In this document: piece after piece, positions 12,501 to 24,455 of the stretch | How positions within the stretch are numbered: position 1 is the first letter of the stretch | Layout of the letters: every line of letters starts with the position of its first letter | NCBI RefSeq assembly: GCF_029852145.1 | Contig: NC_079976.1 | Span: 20,300,617-20,364,616, forward strand | DNA: 64,000 bases | Reading direction: 5' to 3' | DNA from: Microplitis mediator | Taxonomy: Eukaryota > Arthropoda > Insecta > Hymenoptera > Braconidae | The notes under the pieces: model-generated | Database searches by the model: none | Told to the model about the DNA's origin: nothing | What the model saw: only the letters and a program-made list of their open reading frames with translations | Position numbers and translations under genes: made by a program

Positions 12501-13075
12501 CCAATAAAAATTCCGATTGATTCCGATTAACTTCTTTTAACTGTTTTCAACAAGTATTGATTCTTCCAATATACTTTAATTGAACTTTCATTCATATCAA
12601 ATGAGAATTTAAGAACAATTAAAATTCCAATCGACTCCGATTTACTTCATTTAACCATAGTAAATGAATGCAGAATCTTTCCAATTCACTTCAATTTAGC
12701 TTCGATTGATAGTAAATGAGCATTTAGAAACAATAACGATTCCAATTTACACTGATTCACGTTATTTGATAAGTTCAAATGTATGTTTATTTTTCCAATA
12801 CATTTTGATTTATTTAATTAATTTCAATTCGCTCTACATACATATTGTATAACTTTAATTGATTCTTCCGATACATTCCAATTCAACTTCAATTGGTAGT
12901 AAATGGAAATCCATAAATAGTTGTCACTTCGATTGATTCCGATTTACTTCATATGATGGCTCTAGAAGTATAACGATTTTTCCAATACATTCCGGTTTAA
13001 CACCAATCGATTATTATTGATATTTTATGAATAATAAGAATTCCGATTTAATCTGATTTTTCTAACATACAGAAT
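9530..13075. repeat. Diverged satellite array, unit about 115 bp
   Basis: About 27 units of a degenerate repeat. Each contains versions of GATTGATAGTAAATGAGAAT, then CAATTGACTCCGATTCA, then TTGATTTTTCCAATACATTT. The GATAGTAAATGAG landmark recurs near 12360, 12476, 12590 and 12706, giving a spacing of 112-118 bp. Units are well diverged, so the array is old and not being homogenised. Two units (near 11097 and 11900) share GATAGTGAACGAAAATTC, hinting at local block duplication. A SINE interrupts it at 10615-11037. Confidence 0.85.
10615..11037 (-). mobile_element. SINE with a 5S rRNA-like head, flanked by a 14-bp target duplication
   Basis: A GC-rich 423-bp block inside the AT-rich satellite, flanked on both sides by TTCATGGCATTATA (10601-10614 and 11038-11051). 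Read on the minus strand it starts near 11037; the part at about 10937-11000 resembles 5S rRNA around the internal promoter (CACCGAAGTTAAGTAGCATC, then GAGCATGGTTAC and GGTGACCGCTTAG). A body follows (for example GGGGCGGGATGAAGAGCC) and then an AT-rich tail at the 10615 side. 5S-headed SINEs are transcribed by RNA polymerase III and moved by a LINE in trans. Not a functional 5S gene: the head is diverged and embedded in other sequence. Confidence 0.8.
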
Positions 13076-13335
13076 TCGAATATTTTGTGTTTTTAACTAT
13101 TTATCCCAATTCATTTTAAAATGGAATTGATTTGTTTTAAATTGGATTTTTTATCTTCAAGGAGAATGCCGATTCATTCCAAGTTATCTTCAACCGGACA
13201 AGCAAACTTGTCCGATTACTCCTTTTTATTCCAATTTATTATGAATCGGAAATAAATTGGAATAAATAGGAATGAATTGGGTTTTTGTATCAGGGTACAA
13301 ATATGACAGTTGAAAACCATTTTTAACAGGTCAAT

Positions 13336-13931
13336 ATGGAAGATGTAGAAAATTTAAAAGTTGGAGGTTATATCGACATTAGAGAATCAGCAGTGCAAGC
13401 CGTTTATGATGAAATAAGATTTGAAGAACTAAAGTTGTACGTTAAAACGGCTAAAAAAGATCAAAACCAATCAGTGAACCTGACAATTTAAAATTCAAAG
13501 AACTTTGGAAACCTCGATATCAAGAGACCGAGACCAAACCGCCGAAATCTACGTATCAAAATACGACAAATTTAACAACTGCATTGAACGATACTCGGCG
13601 ATCACATTTGAATATAAATTCAAATAATCGGACCATCGGAAATGAACATTATTATTTTGCTCCCAACACGTCTCGAGATTACTTTGTATCTCTAGCAAGA
13701 GCTTTTGACGACAACGATAAAGTCTTATGTTTATTCGGTGAAGATTTTTGTACGTTATATAATAATAACTGGTTATCAAATGGAATCATAGATGATAGTG
13801 CAAATCGATCGATTTCTCAGTCATCTTTCCGTCAGTATATTGGATATTCGTCATGTGAGTTGAGTGGTTACCCGTTCGGCATCCATGTCAGAAAGGCATC
13901 ATTATGTTATCTGACAAAAGATATATTTTAG
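13336..13931 (+). pseudogene. Broken gene fragment, possibly Ulp1-protease-like
   Basis: Frame 1 starts MEDVENLKVGGYIDIRE at 13336 and runs to about 13455, where an A-rich run shifts the frame; the next frame continues through KFKELWKPRYQETETK and NEHYYFAPNTSRDYFVSLAR to LYNNNWLSNGIIDD near 13790. 'WLxxxIID' resembles the entry motif of Ulp1/SENP-type cysteine protease domains, but no His-Asp-Cys triad follows: the frame runs into a repeat around 13860-13930. A CAG just before the ATG could be a splice acceptor. The Ulp1 assignment is weak; that this is decayed coding sequence is better supported. Confidence 0.4.
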
Positions 13932-14959
13932 AGGCCAGACAAATGTTATCTTTTTGACAACTTTTTACGGATATCGGTTCATCGAGATCTAAAAGATAAC
14001 TTTATGATAACTTCTGTAGATGTCCTTATGAGGCCAAAATGATATTTTTTTGTTAACATTACCTAAATTGATCATAACCTAAGTCTATCAGCTGACGTTT
14101 AGGATTCATATATTTTATGTTTAGTTTAGTCTAATCTACAAAATAGATATACGTGTAAAGAGTGTTCGATAAAAAATGTCCTTAAGAAAAACATTTAAAG
14201 AATTATCCACAAGTCAAAAAAATGGACGTTTACAAAAATTCTTAAATATTTCGATAAACGATTCTAATCTCTAGGAACCTCAGATTATTGAGCCTCAATC
14301 ATTACCCTCAATAAGAAAAATCATTTAATCCATGCTAAGTGTATATCAAAATATTAGTCGATTAAAATTATTTTTTAATTATTTCACATTGTTTTGAATC
14401 ATTTTGAATAATTTTTCTTAATTAGGGTACCAAACTTTGAAGTTAATAGCAAATGTCAATTGGACTATACTAAAAATGATAGTATAAATAATAATAGCAT
14501 CAATAGTAGTGACAACAATGATCATGGTGATAAACAAGTTGAAGTTAATTTGAAGATTATGATTTTTATTATCATTATTATTATGAGTATGATTATCAAA
14601 ACTAAATTATTATTATTAATGATATTTAAATTATTACATAATATCGAATGAATTACTTTCTTATAAATAATAAACAATAAAAACCAAAAAATTTTTAAAT
14701 ATTAATTATTATTAAGCAACCTCAAAATCATATCTAATTAGAGATAACTTTATTATATCATTGATCTGAGTTCTTTTAGACATCAGAAAAATGTTATCTT
14801 TCTGATACCTTTGCGAAGGGATCTAAAAGATGTCAGTAGGTGGCGCTTTAGATATCTTTCTGATATCTTTATGTTATCTTTATGATGACATGATGAGTCT
14901 TAAAGTTATCAGATCCAAAAAATTTTATCTTTATGAGATCTTTAAGATAACTTTTCGCC
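13932..14959. repeat. Repeat region rich in AAGATAACTTTATGATATC-type motifs
   Basis: Blocks of 'gttatctttctgatatctttatg' character recur near 13935-14040 and 14770-14945 in both orientations, suggesting two decayed ends of a non-autonomous element with AT-rich sequence and the 14453-14600 segment between. No real gene. Confidence 0.45.
14453..14600 (+). repeat. Duplicated Asn/Ser/Asp-coding segment (copy 1)
   Basis: Closely similar to 21955-22085. Both encode QLDYTKNDSINNNS-like text followed by HGDKQVEVNLK or HGDKQVGVNLK, then run into (ATT)n. Several differences are silent (GAC/GAT, ATA/ATT), which hints at an exon once under selection, but no splice sites frame it in either copy. Confidence 0.5.
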
Positions 14960-15090
14960 GATCGGGAATAGATTCTCATAAATTCCCATAGAGATTTTAT
15001 AAGATTGAATGAGTTCTATGAGAAGTGCTATAGCTAAGTATAGGGCCTCACAAATACAGCTATAAGAATCTATCGGATTTTTGAAGCAGG
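14960..15090. mobile_element. Short MITE with ATAGATTCTCATA inverted ends
   Basis: About 130 bp running from ATAGATTCTCATAAATTCCC to CTATAAGAATCTATC. Relatives are at about 39745-39875 and 40845-40955, with a further partial one near 29215-29290, so this is a small repeat family. No coding capacity. Confidence 0.65.
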
Positions 15091-15287
15091 GGTAAATCAA
15101 ATGCGAAAATTAGTAAGGACCATCACAATCAAAAGATGTTATGGCAGTGGACATAATTTGAGAATAACATTCGAACAATAAAATAAAATTTATGTTACAC
15201 TTAATAGAAGAAAATAAATATTTATTTATTTAATTTTTCAAATTTAAACTAATTTTTATCAAATGTGTTGACGATCCTGTTGTAGTC

Positions 15288-15849
15288 CTCCCGGGACAAA
15301 ATAATTTTGCCTAATTATATATAATTATATATAAGACCTTATATATAATTAGATCTAAAAATTGGCCAGGTCTAATTATATATAATCATATATAAGTTAT
15401 ATATACTCATATATAATTAGATATGATTATGTATAATACATATATATCATATTTTATATATAATTAGATCCGGAAATTCGGCGGGTTTAATCATATATAT
15501 GATTATGTGTAATTTATATCCAATTACGTATGTTCATGTACGATTAATATTGAAGTATTCAGAGGGAAGTTTTTTTTTTAATTGTACGTTTAATTATACA
15601 TAAGTTTATTACTTTTTTAACAGACTGAAAAATATAATGTAACGCTTCGTAAATATTTTAAAATTATAATTCATAGTAAAATTGTAATCATTATTTCTGT
15701 AAATATACACCTAAAACTATAATGCATTTAACGAGTGTTGATTATTAAATATCAATAAAGACCATAGAGCATCTAATTTATTAAATAAGAAAAACTAAAT
15801 ATTAAATATATTCTATAAATAAAATATTAACTTATATATATATATATAT

Positions 15850-15929
<80 letters not shown>

Positions 15930-16250
15930 TTAGTTTACATTTGATTATATATAGATCTAAAGATCTAAAATATAATAAAAATTACTATATATGGGTCTAT
16001 ATAGGTCAGGTTTAATCAGATCTACTCATATATAGACCCATGTACAACTATATATGGGTATATACTATTATATATATTCCATATACTATCATATATAATC
16101 AGGCAAAATCATTTTGTCCCGGGATATAATTAGATCTAATTATATATAAGGCTATATATACTTATATATAGGTCTATATATAACCATATATATTCTATAT
16201 ATAATCATATATAATTATATATAATTAGGCAAAATCATTTTTTCCCGGGC
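15288..16250. mobile_element. AT-rich foldback element(s) with CCCGGGACAAAAT...ATTTTGTCCCGGG ends
   Basis: Starts CCCGGGACAAAATAATTTTG at 15289. An inverted match GCAAAATCATTTTGTCCCGG ends near 16122 and another ending TTTTTTCCCGGG near 16249, so one element may hold a duplicated right end or two are nested. The interior is almost entirely TATATA/ATTAGATCT text and includes a pure (TA)n run at about 15834-15923. No gene. Confidence 0.65.
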
Positions 16251-16582
16251 TTTTATTATTTTATTGTAATTAATTATTTGCATGCAATTGAAAACTGTTT
16301 TTTAGTGATGCCAATGAAATATAACTTCTAACGCGCGTACATAAGTACATGCACCCATTTTATATAACATAAATTTTGATGATAATGTATCCAAATATAA
16401 TTGCAAATATGTGCAAATATTATATTTTCGGGTGCATGAATTTGATGTTTTCAAAAAACACGGTATGGATATTCAGATCTGATAAGATTCGAAAAAGATC
16501 CTGTCGATCATACATGATCATATACGATCATTCATCATCATATTTAATCACACATGGTTATATATTATTATGTATGATCATT

Positions 16583-19500
16583 AGGGTGGGTCAAAAAAAA
16601 CTTTTTTTTTTTTTTTTCGATCTCATACACAAAAACTTGTTGCTAGGCACCTTTAGAAAGTACTTACTCAGTATGGGCTCTTAATATTAATGGGAACATT
16701 ATCCTCATCATAGTTTTCTGTTTTCAATTTAGTTTGATATTAAAATGGTCATATCTCATCACCAATAGCTTGTTAAGCCTTTACCATCATCAATATTTGT
16801 AGAAAATTAAATGCTCTACAAAAATGGTCTCTTATACCTTTTCGATTACTCGAACCATTTCGAAGATATTCCCATTCGAATTCCAATATGCACTGATAGT
16901 GATAATTTTTTGATAATTATTTTCAATTTATACGTTTAATTTATCAATTTTGACAATATTAATAATACCTTGAGTTTATTTTGATAGAATGACAGTTTTC
17001 CAGTTATGTTTTACCCTTTTTTGGAAAGATATTTCTTTTGAATCAATTCCCTAACGATATTTTCTTTTACTCTTATCACAATTAAGGATCGTAATTTAAT
17101 ATTTCTCAACAGGCTTATTTAAAACGTAACACAAATTTGTTTTTCTACAAAATTTATAATTAAATATTTTATTTCTGGGGATTTAGTTTTAAACATTGGT
17201 AGTTCTGTTATTCATTACTTGTCATACTAGCACCATCTGTGAGTTTATGTCTTAAAATTAAGTCTTTGGAGCTTCTGAGTTGTCTCTTCTTGTGTATAAC
17301 TATAACTAAATAATTAACAGCTATGATTTAGTACAGACAGTGAAAGAGGTTATGTGTGTCTTTTTTCAACATCCGAATTTTCTTAAATATTCCGTGAAAC
17401 AAAGTGCTAAAAATGTAGCAGATGAGGTTATACAGTTATGGGAAAAAATGACATTCCGACTTCTGGTGCTAATAATGTAGTGCAAAAAATCATTCGATGT
17501 CATGACAAATGTAAAAGCATACAAAAAAACTGTACACGTAGAAAATCACCAGCACAAAAAAAGAAACAGTCAGTATTTCAGAATGGGCTAAAAATTTTAT
17601 TCGATATAGTTGATCAGAAGTCTTTAAAGTTCCTCGATGACCGTATCAAAGATTTATATTTGAATCAAAAAGCGGCACTCAGAAAAAATTTATTCATCAT
17701 AATATACAAACTCCTACCATAAGTGAAGAGTTGATGGAAGTAGAAGAAACCAGTGAGTCTGACAAATTTTTTATAAAGTAGATAATTCTTCATCGTAGTT
17801 CGTAATTGTATTGGATAGATTTAAAAGAAAAATTAAAACTGTTTTCTTATAGGTCCAAGTCAACCTTCATCATCTTGTCCCACGATTATTACCAGTGAAA
17901 AGCCCGTATTGTTGTCGGAGCAATCATTAAGTTTAGCTACTAATTTTGGTTCGGATTTATCGTATGAATCTCCGATGCCGGTAATGAAAACACCGAAAAT
18001 TAATGTTTTAACTACAGAACTCATTGCTGCACTTGACAGAACTAATGTCAGTAGTAGAAATGCACTGTTTATTATAACTGCTGTTCTGTCAAGTGTTGGC
18101 ATCAAAGTGAAAACAACAACTCTGAGTTATAGAACAATTCAACGAGCTCGCATGATAGTACGAAAAGACATTGCTGTAGGATTGAAAAATGATTTTAAAT
18201 CACACGATAAGTACGTCATACACTGGGATGGAAAATTACTGTAGGATATTGTTGGATCAAAAACCGTAGATCCGCTGTCAGTTCTCCTTACGGCATTTGG
18301 CGTTGAACAATTACTAGGAGTCCCAAAAATAGACTCTAGATCAGCAGAGAATCAAACAGCAGCTATTTTGAGGACTTTGGATGAATGGGATCTTAGTCGC
18401 TATGTAAAGGCTATGTGCTTTGATACAACTGCTGTGAACACAGGTAATTGTAATTAAAGGTTTATAATGTTTAAGCAATATCAAGATTTTTTCTCGATCC
18501 AATTCTTCTTATCCAGTTATGTGTTTGAATTTAGGAACAAATTGATTATATTTTTTCGTTAGTTTTTTCTAAATAAGTAATAAAGTTTTAAAATTCCGTT
18601 ATTTTACATTCTGTCATCACCTTACAGGAATTCATAGCGGAACATGTGTAAAAATTGAAAAAGCTCTAGGGAGAGATTTAATTTACTTGTCATGTCGCCA
18701 TCATATTTATGAGCTCATTCTGAGAAATGCATTTGAAGTTTATTGGCCAACATCATCAGGACCCAACGTACCGATATTTGGCAGATTCAAAAAAATGTGA
18801 GACAAAATTGATAAGACGAATTATGAAGCTGGTATTGAAGATCCAAAAGTCGCTAATATTGTTTTGAGTAAAAAAAATGAAATATCATTTTGATTGGTCA
18901 TTTTTTATACGCATTTACTTGTTTTGTTTGCTAGTTGAAACAACCACGAGATGATTACAAGGAGTTTTTAGAATTGTCACTAACTTTCCTTGGAGTGGTA
19001 CCTCAAGATAAAGTTCGTTTTAAATACCCTGGTGCAATCCATCATGCGAGACGGATGGCGAAAGCCATTTATAGCCTGAAAATATTTATTTTTAGAGATG
19101 AGTTTGGTCTCACTGCCAAAGAATTGATTAATTTGCGACAGATTTGCATTTTTATAATAATAGTATATTTGAAGGCTTGGTTTTCATCAACTTCTGCGAT
19201 TGCAGCTTCGAATCACAATTTAAAATTTTTAAAACAACTAATCGAATATAAAGAAATTGATGCCTCAATTTCTTCAGCAACTTGCCTAAAGATGGGTTTA
19301 CATTTGTGGTATTTAAATCATGAACTCGCCATTCTATTACTGTTTGATGACGCTGTACCACTCGATATGAAAAAGAGGATAGTAGACGCTGTGAAAACTT
19401 GAAATAGTATGGATTCTAAAGTTAAGAGATTTGAGATTGACCGAAAGAACATCAATTCGATTATTCAAAAAGATTTGAGTGATTTCGTTTCTCGAAAATC

Positions 19501-20433
19501 ATTAAATTTGTTCAAAATCTTTGATCTACCATATGATTTTCTTGATGTCGATATTGAATTATGGACATCGGATGAGAGTTATAAAGAAAATAAAGAATAT
19601 TTCAAGCAATTGAAAGTTGTTAATGAAGTTGCAGAGCGTAGAGTAGCGTTGGTATCTGAATACAATCAATGTTTGACAAAAAACGAAAACCAGTTTCAAT
19701 GTTTACTGCAAGTTGTCAAAGAACATTGAGCAAAATTCCCTAACTGTAATAGAAGTCAATTTTGATACCTAAATCTAAAAAAATTAATATATTTTTGTAT
19801 TATTATTATATTAAAATATATAATTTCATATGATGAAACCGAATTTGTTATTCTAGTCATGTACCCAATAATAATTCTTGAATAAGAAACTTTCTGAATC
19901 ATGAATTATCTAAAATTTATTGAAAATAATTATCAAAATATTATGATTATCAGTGCATATTGGAATTCGAATGGGAATATCTTCGAAATGGTTCGAGTAA
20001 TCGAAAAAATATGAGAGACCATTTTTGTAGAGCGTTAAATTTTCTGCATTAATCGATGCAGCTCATTCGATAATAATTATTACTCAGTCAGTAAGAAAAT
20101 TCAGAAAAAAAAGTTATTTTTTTTTAAATTCTTAAATTTTTGACCTTAAATATCTTTTAAATGGTAAGATTTATCAAAAAAGTATGAGACCATTTTTGTA
20201 GAGCATTTAATTTCCTACAAATATTTACGATGGTACAAACTTAACAAGCTATTGAAGATGAAATATGACCATTTTAATATCAAACTAAATTGAAAATAGA
20301 AAACTATGATGAGGATAATGTTCCCATTAATATTAAGAGCCCATACTGTGTGAGTACTTTCTAAAGGTGCCTAGCAATAAGTTTTTGTGTATGAGATCCA
20401 AAAAAATAATACAAGTTTTTTTTGGCCCACCCT
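16583..20433 (+). mobile_element. DNA transposon with AGGGTGGGTC...GGCCCACCCT ends carrying a decayed transposase
   Basis: Left end AGGGTGGGTCAAAAAAAACT; right end GTTTTTTTTGGCCCACCCT. Inverted similarity extends about 300 bp inward: for example GCTCTTAATATTAATGGGAA near 16677 pairs with TTCCCATTAATATTAAGAGC near 20320. The pseudogene at 17316-19729 lies between. No unambiguous target duplication is visible. The right end lies 10 bp from the left end of the palindromic MITE at 20444. Confidence 0.75.
17316..19729 (+). pseudogene. Multi-exon transposase pseudogene of uncertain superfamily
   Basis: Recognisable pieces in order: YDLVQTVKEVMCVFFQHPN and LKYSVKQSAKNVADEVIQLW (17320-17440); NDIPTSGANNVVQKIIRCHD to EELMEVEETS (to ~17750, then GTGAGT); after an AG near 17852, GPSQPSS through VIHWDGKLL to CFDTTAVNTG (~18443); after an AG near 18627, GIHSGTCVKIEKALGRD and LSCRHHIYELILRNAF; then KQPRDDYKEFLELSLTF to the end at 19729. 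The 'HWDGKLL...CFDTT..NTG...CRHHI.E' order is one I associate with an animal transposase family, so an RNase-H-like DDE nuclease is likely, but I cannot name it. Damage: a one-base shift in the A6 run near 17441, another near 17690, TAG at 18242, TGA near 18800 and TGA at 19400. Not functional. Confidence 0.65.
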
Positions 20434-20443
20434 AATATACACT

Positions 20444-21389
20444 AGGGTGCATTTTTTTGCGACTTTTTTTCTTTTCGCTCCCATCCTGAAATTTTGTTGG
20501 AAATACCCCCAAAAGAATTCCCTGAGAGTTTGAGCCTTTAATATTGATATTAAGTACTCGACCACAGCGTGGGAAGATTTCCCATTTAAAATACACGGGA
20601 ATTTTAATTTTTATTTTTTAAACTTCTATAACTCCGCGGCATTTTATAATATCATTTCGCCCAAAGTCGGGATTTTCTCAGATTTCAATGCTCTACAAAA
20701 GTGACTATTGTCGCAAAGTCATTACTCATACGGGTGGGGTAGTACGGACTGCTAAACTGAATTTTTTCATAGAATACTTGTTTTTTCTCTTACTATCTCA
20801 TAAACAACAAGACCTACAGAAAAAATGTGAGCGACAATTTTATAGGACATTTAATTTTCATCATTAAAGGTTCTGAGCACCAAATTACTAAGATTGATAT
20901 TTTCTGAGATATTGACTATAGAAGCTTACGTAGCATTGAATTCTCATAAAATGTCGAATCAAATCTTAGAAAACATTAATTCTTTATTTGACTAATATCT
21001 CGGAAAACATCAATCTGAGTGATTCGGTGCTAAGGACCTATTTTTTAGAGAATTGAAGTTCCTATAAAATTGATATTCACATTTTCTCTGTAGGCCTTGT
21101 TGTTGAATGAAAAAACAAGAATCCTATGAAAAAAATCAGTTTAGCGGTTCGGACTACCCCACTCGTATGAGTTACGACTTTGCAACAATAGGCTCTTTTG
21201 TAGAGCATTGAATTCTGAGACAATCCAGACTTCGGGCGAATGTTAAACGGGAAATCTTCCCACGCTGTGGTTGAGTACTTAATATTAATATTAAGGGCCC
21301 AAACTCTCAGGAAATTATTTTAGGGGTATTTCTAACAAAATTTCGAGATGGAAGCGAAAAAAAAATAGTCGCAAAAAAAAAAGCACCCT
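20444..21389. mobile_element. Palindromic MITE with AGGGTGC...GCACCCT ends
   Basis: A 946-bp nearly perfect inverted repeat centred near 20915. AATATACACT flanks both sides (20434-20443 and 21390-21399), consistent with an 8-10 bp target duplication. The arms contain GATTTCCCATTTAAAATAC and TTTGAGCC followed by ACTTAA-type motifs in the same order as the MITE at 36771-37797. The left copy of the target sequence abuts the end of the 16583-20433 transposon. Confidence 0.85.
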
Positions 21390-21399
21390 AATATACACT

Positions 21400-22130
21400 A
21401 ATTTCTCTCTTATAGCCGATATTGGAAAATCTATTATATTTTCTGTATAACTAGAAATTATCCACATATGCTCTAGATTAGCTACCATTGTAACATTTAA
21501 AGTTTCGACTTGCATGTGTGCATCTCCATTTTTACAAAATAAATTAAAAATTTGCACCATCTGTCTTTCATGCAATACTACATAAGAGTTATTTATTTTG
21601 ATTGACTTTGTATACAACTTGGTATCGTAGACTTTACCTCCAAAAATACACCGATACTAACTGAATGCAGAACTACTTCCTGAATCATTTTCACTGTTTA
21701 ATAACACTGTATTATTGTTAGTCCGTACACCACCTTTGGTGATCAATTTTTTTTTATTAATTTGTTCCTTACAGTAGTCTTAGGCTAAGACATTAGATTC
21801 ACTAAGTAGTCTAAGTTTAAAAGTATTGTATCTAAGCGAACGGCAGGTCATTTGTTTCAGAGCTCCATTGGGACCACTCAATTTCAATTTTAACAGAATA
21901 TAACAGAATCAAAATTTTTAATTCGGTTGAATTCAGTTGTTTAATCAGGGATGGCAAATGTCAATTGGATTATACTAAAAATGATAGTATTAATAATAAT
22001 AGCGATAATAGTAGTGACAATAATAATCATGGTGATAAACAAGTTGGAGTGAATTTGAAGATTATTATTATTATTATCATTATTGTTATTATTATTATTA
22101 TCATCATGATTATTATTATTATTGTGTTTC
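21400..22130. other. AT-rich sequence; copy 2 of the Asn/Ser/Asp-coding segment, then (ATT)n
   Basis: Holds the second QLDYTKNDSINNNS-type segment at about 21955-22085, which runs into (ATT)n at about 22063-22122. The microsatellite is also the tail end of the LINE just downstream. I see no other gene. Confidence 0.5.
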
Positions 22131-22131
22131 T

Positions 22132-24455
22132 TTGTTAAATGCTCAGGGGTTTATCCTCGGTAGTCCGACTCTACCGAGGGCCTTACCGGAGCGCTAAATC
22201 ATTACTGCTGCGATGCTTCATCAACAAGATGATCAGCATGCGCAGCAGGCCAAGTTTCGTTGCCTTAGGAGACGGAGGGACCAGAGGATAACAGCCTGTA
22301 GCATCCGCGATGCCAGGAACTCAACTTGCGCTGAACAAGTTGGTATTCTAGGCAGTGCAGACACAAATGACTGCTTCATCCCTCCTAGGACGCCAACAAT
22401 GAGAACGACAAGTTTGACACGGTAGCCTGGGTAAAATTTGCCAATTTCAAACAGGAGGTCCTGATATATCTGGTGTTTGTGCTCTTCTTTAACCCCGATG
22501 TTATATTCAGCGGGTGCTGAGAACTCAATGACATAGATGTCACGAGTGGTTTTATCGAAGAGCACAATATCAGGTTTGTTGTGATCTATTTTCCGAGTTG
22601 TTGCAAATGGCACGTTCCAATAAATACGGCAACGGTCATTCTCAACATCTTGCGGTATATCTCCTGGCAGATAAGGCAGCACTGGTGTTTTGTCGATACC
22701 ATGCGTATGTCTAAGGTGGTAATAAAGTACTCTCAGAGCAGCATTGTGACGCTGAATGTATGCACTTCTTGCCGAGACAAGACATGCTGACAAGAGATGC
22801 ATGAGCGTCTCTGGATGTTGCTTACACACCCTACACAAAGTGTCGGGTAGCTGCATCTGAAGTACTTTAGCACGGTATTCGAGGGTATTGAATTCACCAT
22901 CTTGGCAGGCAAAAATATATCCTTCAGTCTCGGACATCAGGCCAGCTGACTTAAGTAAGGAAAACGTCAGCTGGCTGGACAAGCCATGATCACGCACGAG
23001 TTCGAAGAACACGTTGTGCATGGACTTGTCCATGAGTGTACTGAGCAGTATTTGCTGCTCAGCATTCCTGACGACCGTCTTAAATTCCTCCTTCGGGAGT
23101 TCAATAAGACGGTTAACGCTTCCGAGACCAAGGGATTTTGCCGCATAAATTGCTGCCTTATATAAGAACGCTTCCTTATGCCTATTCTCATGACTATGAA
23201 CAATTTGCATAAGGAAGTCGTCTTCATCTGCTGTGAAATTTACAACTTCGTATGTTAAACCCAAAACCAAATGATCATGTAGACACTCCAAGCTCTGTAG
23301 ACCTCTCCCTCCGATGTGCCGGGAAAGGTATAATCTGGTGACTGAGGATTTGGGGTGCATGCTCCAATTGATGTTCATGACTTTACGCGTCTTGATATCG
23401 AGATCTCTAAGCTGTTCTTGGGTCCATTTAAAGACACCGAAAGAGTAAAGAAGCACTGGGACACCAAGCATATTTGTTGCAGAGACTTTGTTCATTCCGG
23501 AAAGTTCTGATGACCAGGTTTTCCAGGAGTCTCCGCCCTTACTCGCTGCAGAGTGTCGTTTTGATTTTCAAGACGTCCTGCATAGGACTCCCGTCAATCC
23601 CTAGATATTTGTACGGCTCTCCGGCGTCAAGGTGGTTAATGACGCCCCCATCTATTAACTGGACATCTTCACGCACATCAGAGCATTTACCCTTCACCAG
23701 ATTAACGACTGCGCACTTGTCCAACTCAAAAGCCATGCCGACATCCGGTGTGCATTCCCTCACGATATTCAAGACTGGCTGAAGGTGTTCCTCATCAGGA
23801 GCATTTACCATCACATTATCCATGTAGAGTATCCACGGGTACAGTGTAGCGCAACAGATATCGGCAGCAGTATGATGCAAAATAGTAGAGGGCTCAGGGA
23901 ATCTCCCTAGAAAATACCTTGTTTGTACTATACAACTTCGGTCAAACGTTTGTCGTTGCCACATGAAATGTGGAACCATGTTCACCAAAGTTGCATCATA
24001 CGCTGAATGCATCCTACTGTATCACGATTGACCCTAAGACATTTGAGCAATAAGAGAATAAGCTCATAAGATGTTGAGTAAAATGCCTTGCGGTAGTCAA
24101 TCCAGGCCATTGGCCGGTTGCGCTGATAGTAGGTCGCGTCTTGAATGATACAACGAGCCACCAACAGATTCTCTTTGCAACCTGACAGGCTTCTTTTACT
24201 GCCACGTTGTTCGTATATCTGTTGCCATACAGGATCTATCTTCTGCAGAATGCGATTATTCAAGATTTTGGTGAAAATCTTATAAACTGCATTCAAACAG
24301 GTGATAGGCCTGTAGTTTTTCGGGTCAGACAAGTTACCTTTCTTCGGGATAAGCACGGTTCGCCCTTCTACAAGCCAGAACGGAATAGGTTTGTTGCCTC
24401 TGATAAACGCTGTAAAAATTCGGGCCAGGTGGCTATGGGTAGAAGTTAGTTTCTT
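22132..24455 (-). mobile_element. 5'-truncated LINE with a restriction-like endonuclease (R2/R4/Dong-like group)
   Basis: Runs on the minus strand from about 24455, inside the fingers of the reverse transcriptase (HLARIFTAFIRGNKPIPFW), to a GC-rich 3' untranslated part with inverted CTCGGTAG/CTACCGAG and an (AAT)n tail at 22063-22130. The endonuclease lies downstream of the reverse transcriptase, which places the element with RLE-type, site-selective LINEs. The 5' half (DNA-binding region and start of RT) is absent, as expected from incomplete reverse transcription. Confidence 0.85.
22233..24450 (-). pseudogene. LINE reverse transcriptase-endonuclease pseudogene
   Basis: Reads across three frames. 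First part (to ~24000): LIPKKGNLSDPKNYRPITCL (RT finger motif), WIDYRKAF, then stops and a shift near 24010; KQGIF*GDSLSPLLFCI carries the conserved QGD motif with a TAG in place of Gln near 23904. Second part (23539-24012): the catalytic motif is LYMDN near 23825, where YxDD is required, followed by AFELDKC. Third part (22233-23495) is a 420-residue open frame: the end of the RT/thumb region, a C-x2-C-x7-H-x4-C knuckle (CRVCKQHPETLMHLLSAC) and a restriction-like endonuclease core (KPDIVLFDK ... IYVIEFSAP). It therefore has an Asp-to-Asn active-site change, stops and frameshifts, while the endonuclease part is still open. Confidence 0.85.

Noticed and set aside
16376..16684. 102-codon plus-strand frame
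   Set aside because: Crosses AT-rich repeat text and the left end of the AGGGTGGGTC transposon; not a protein.
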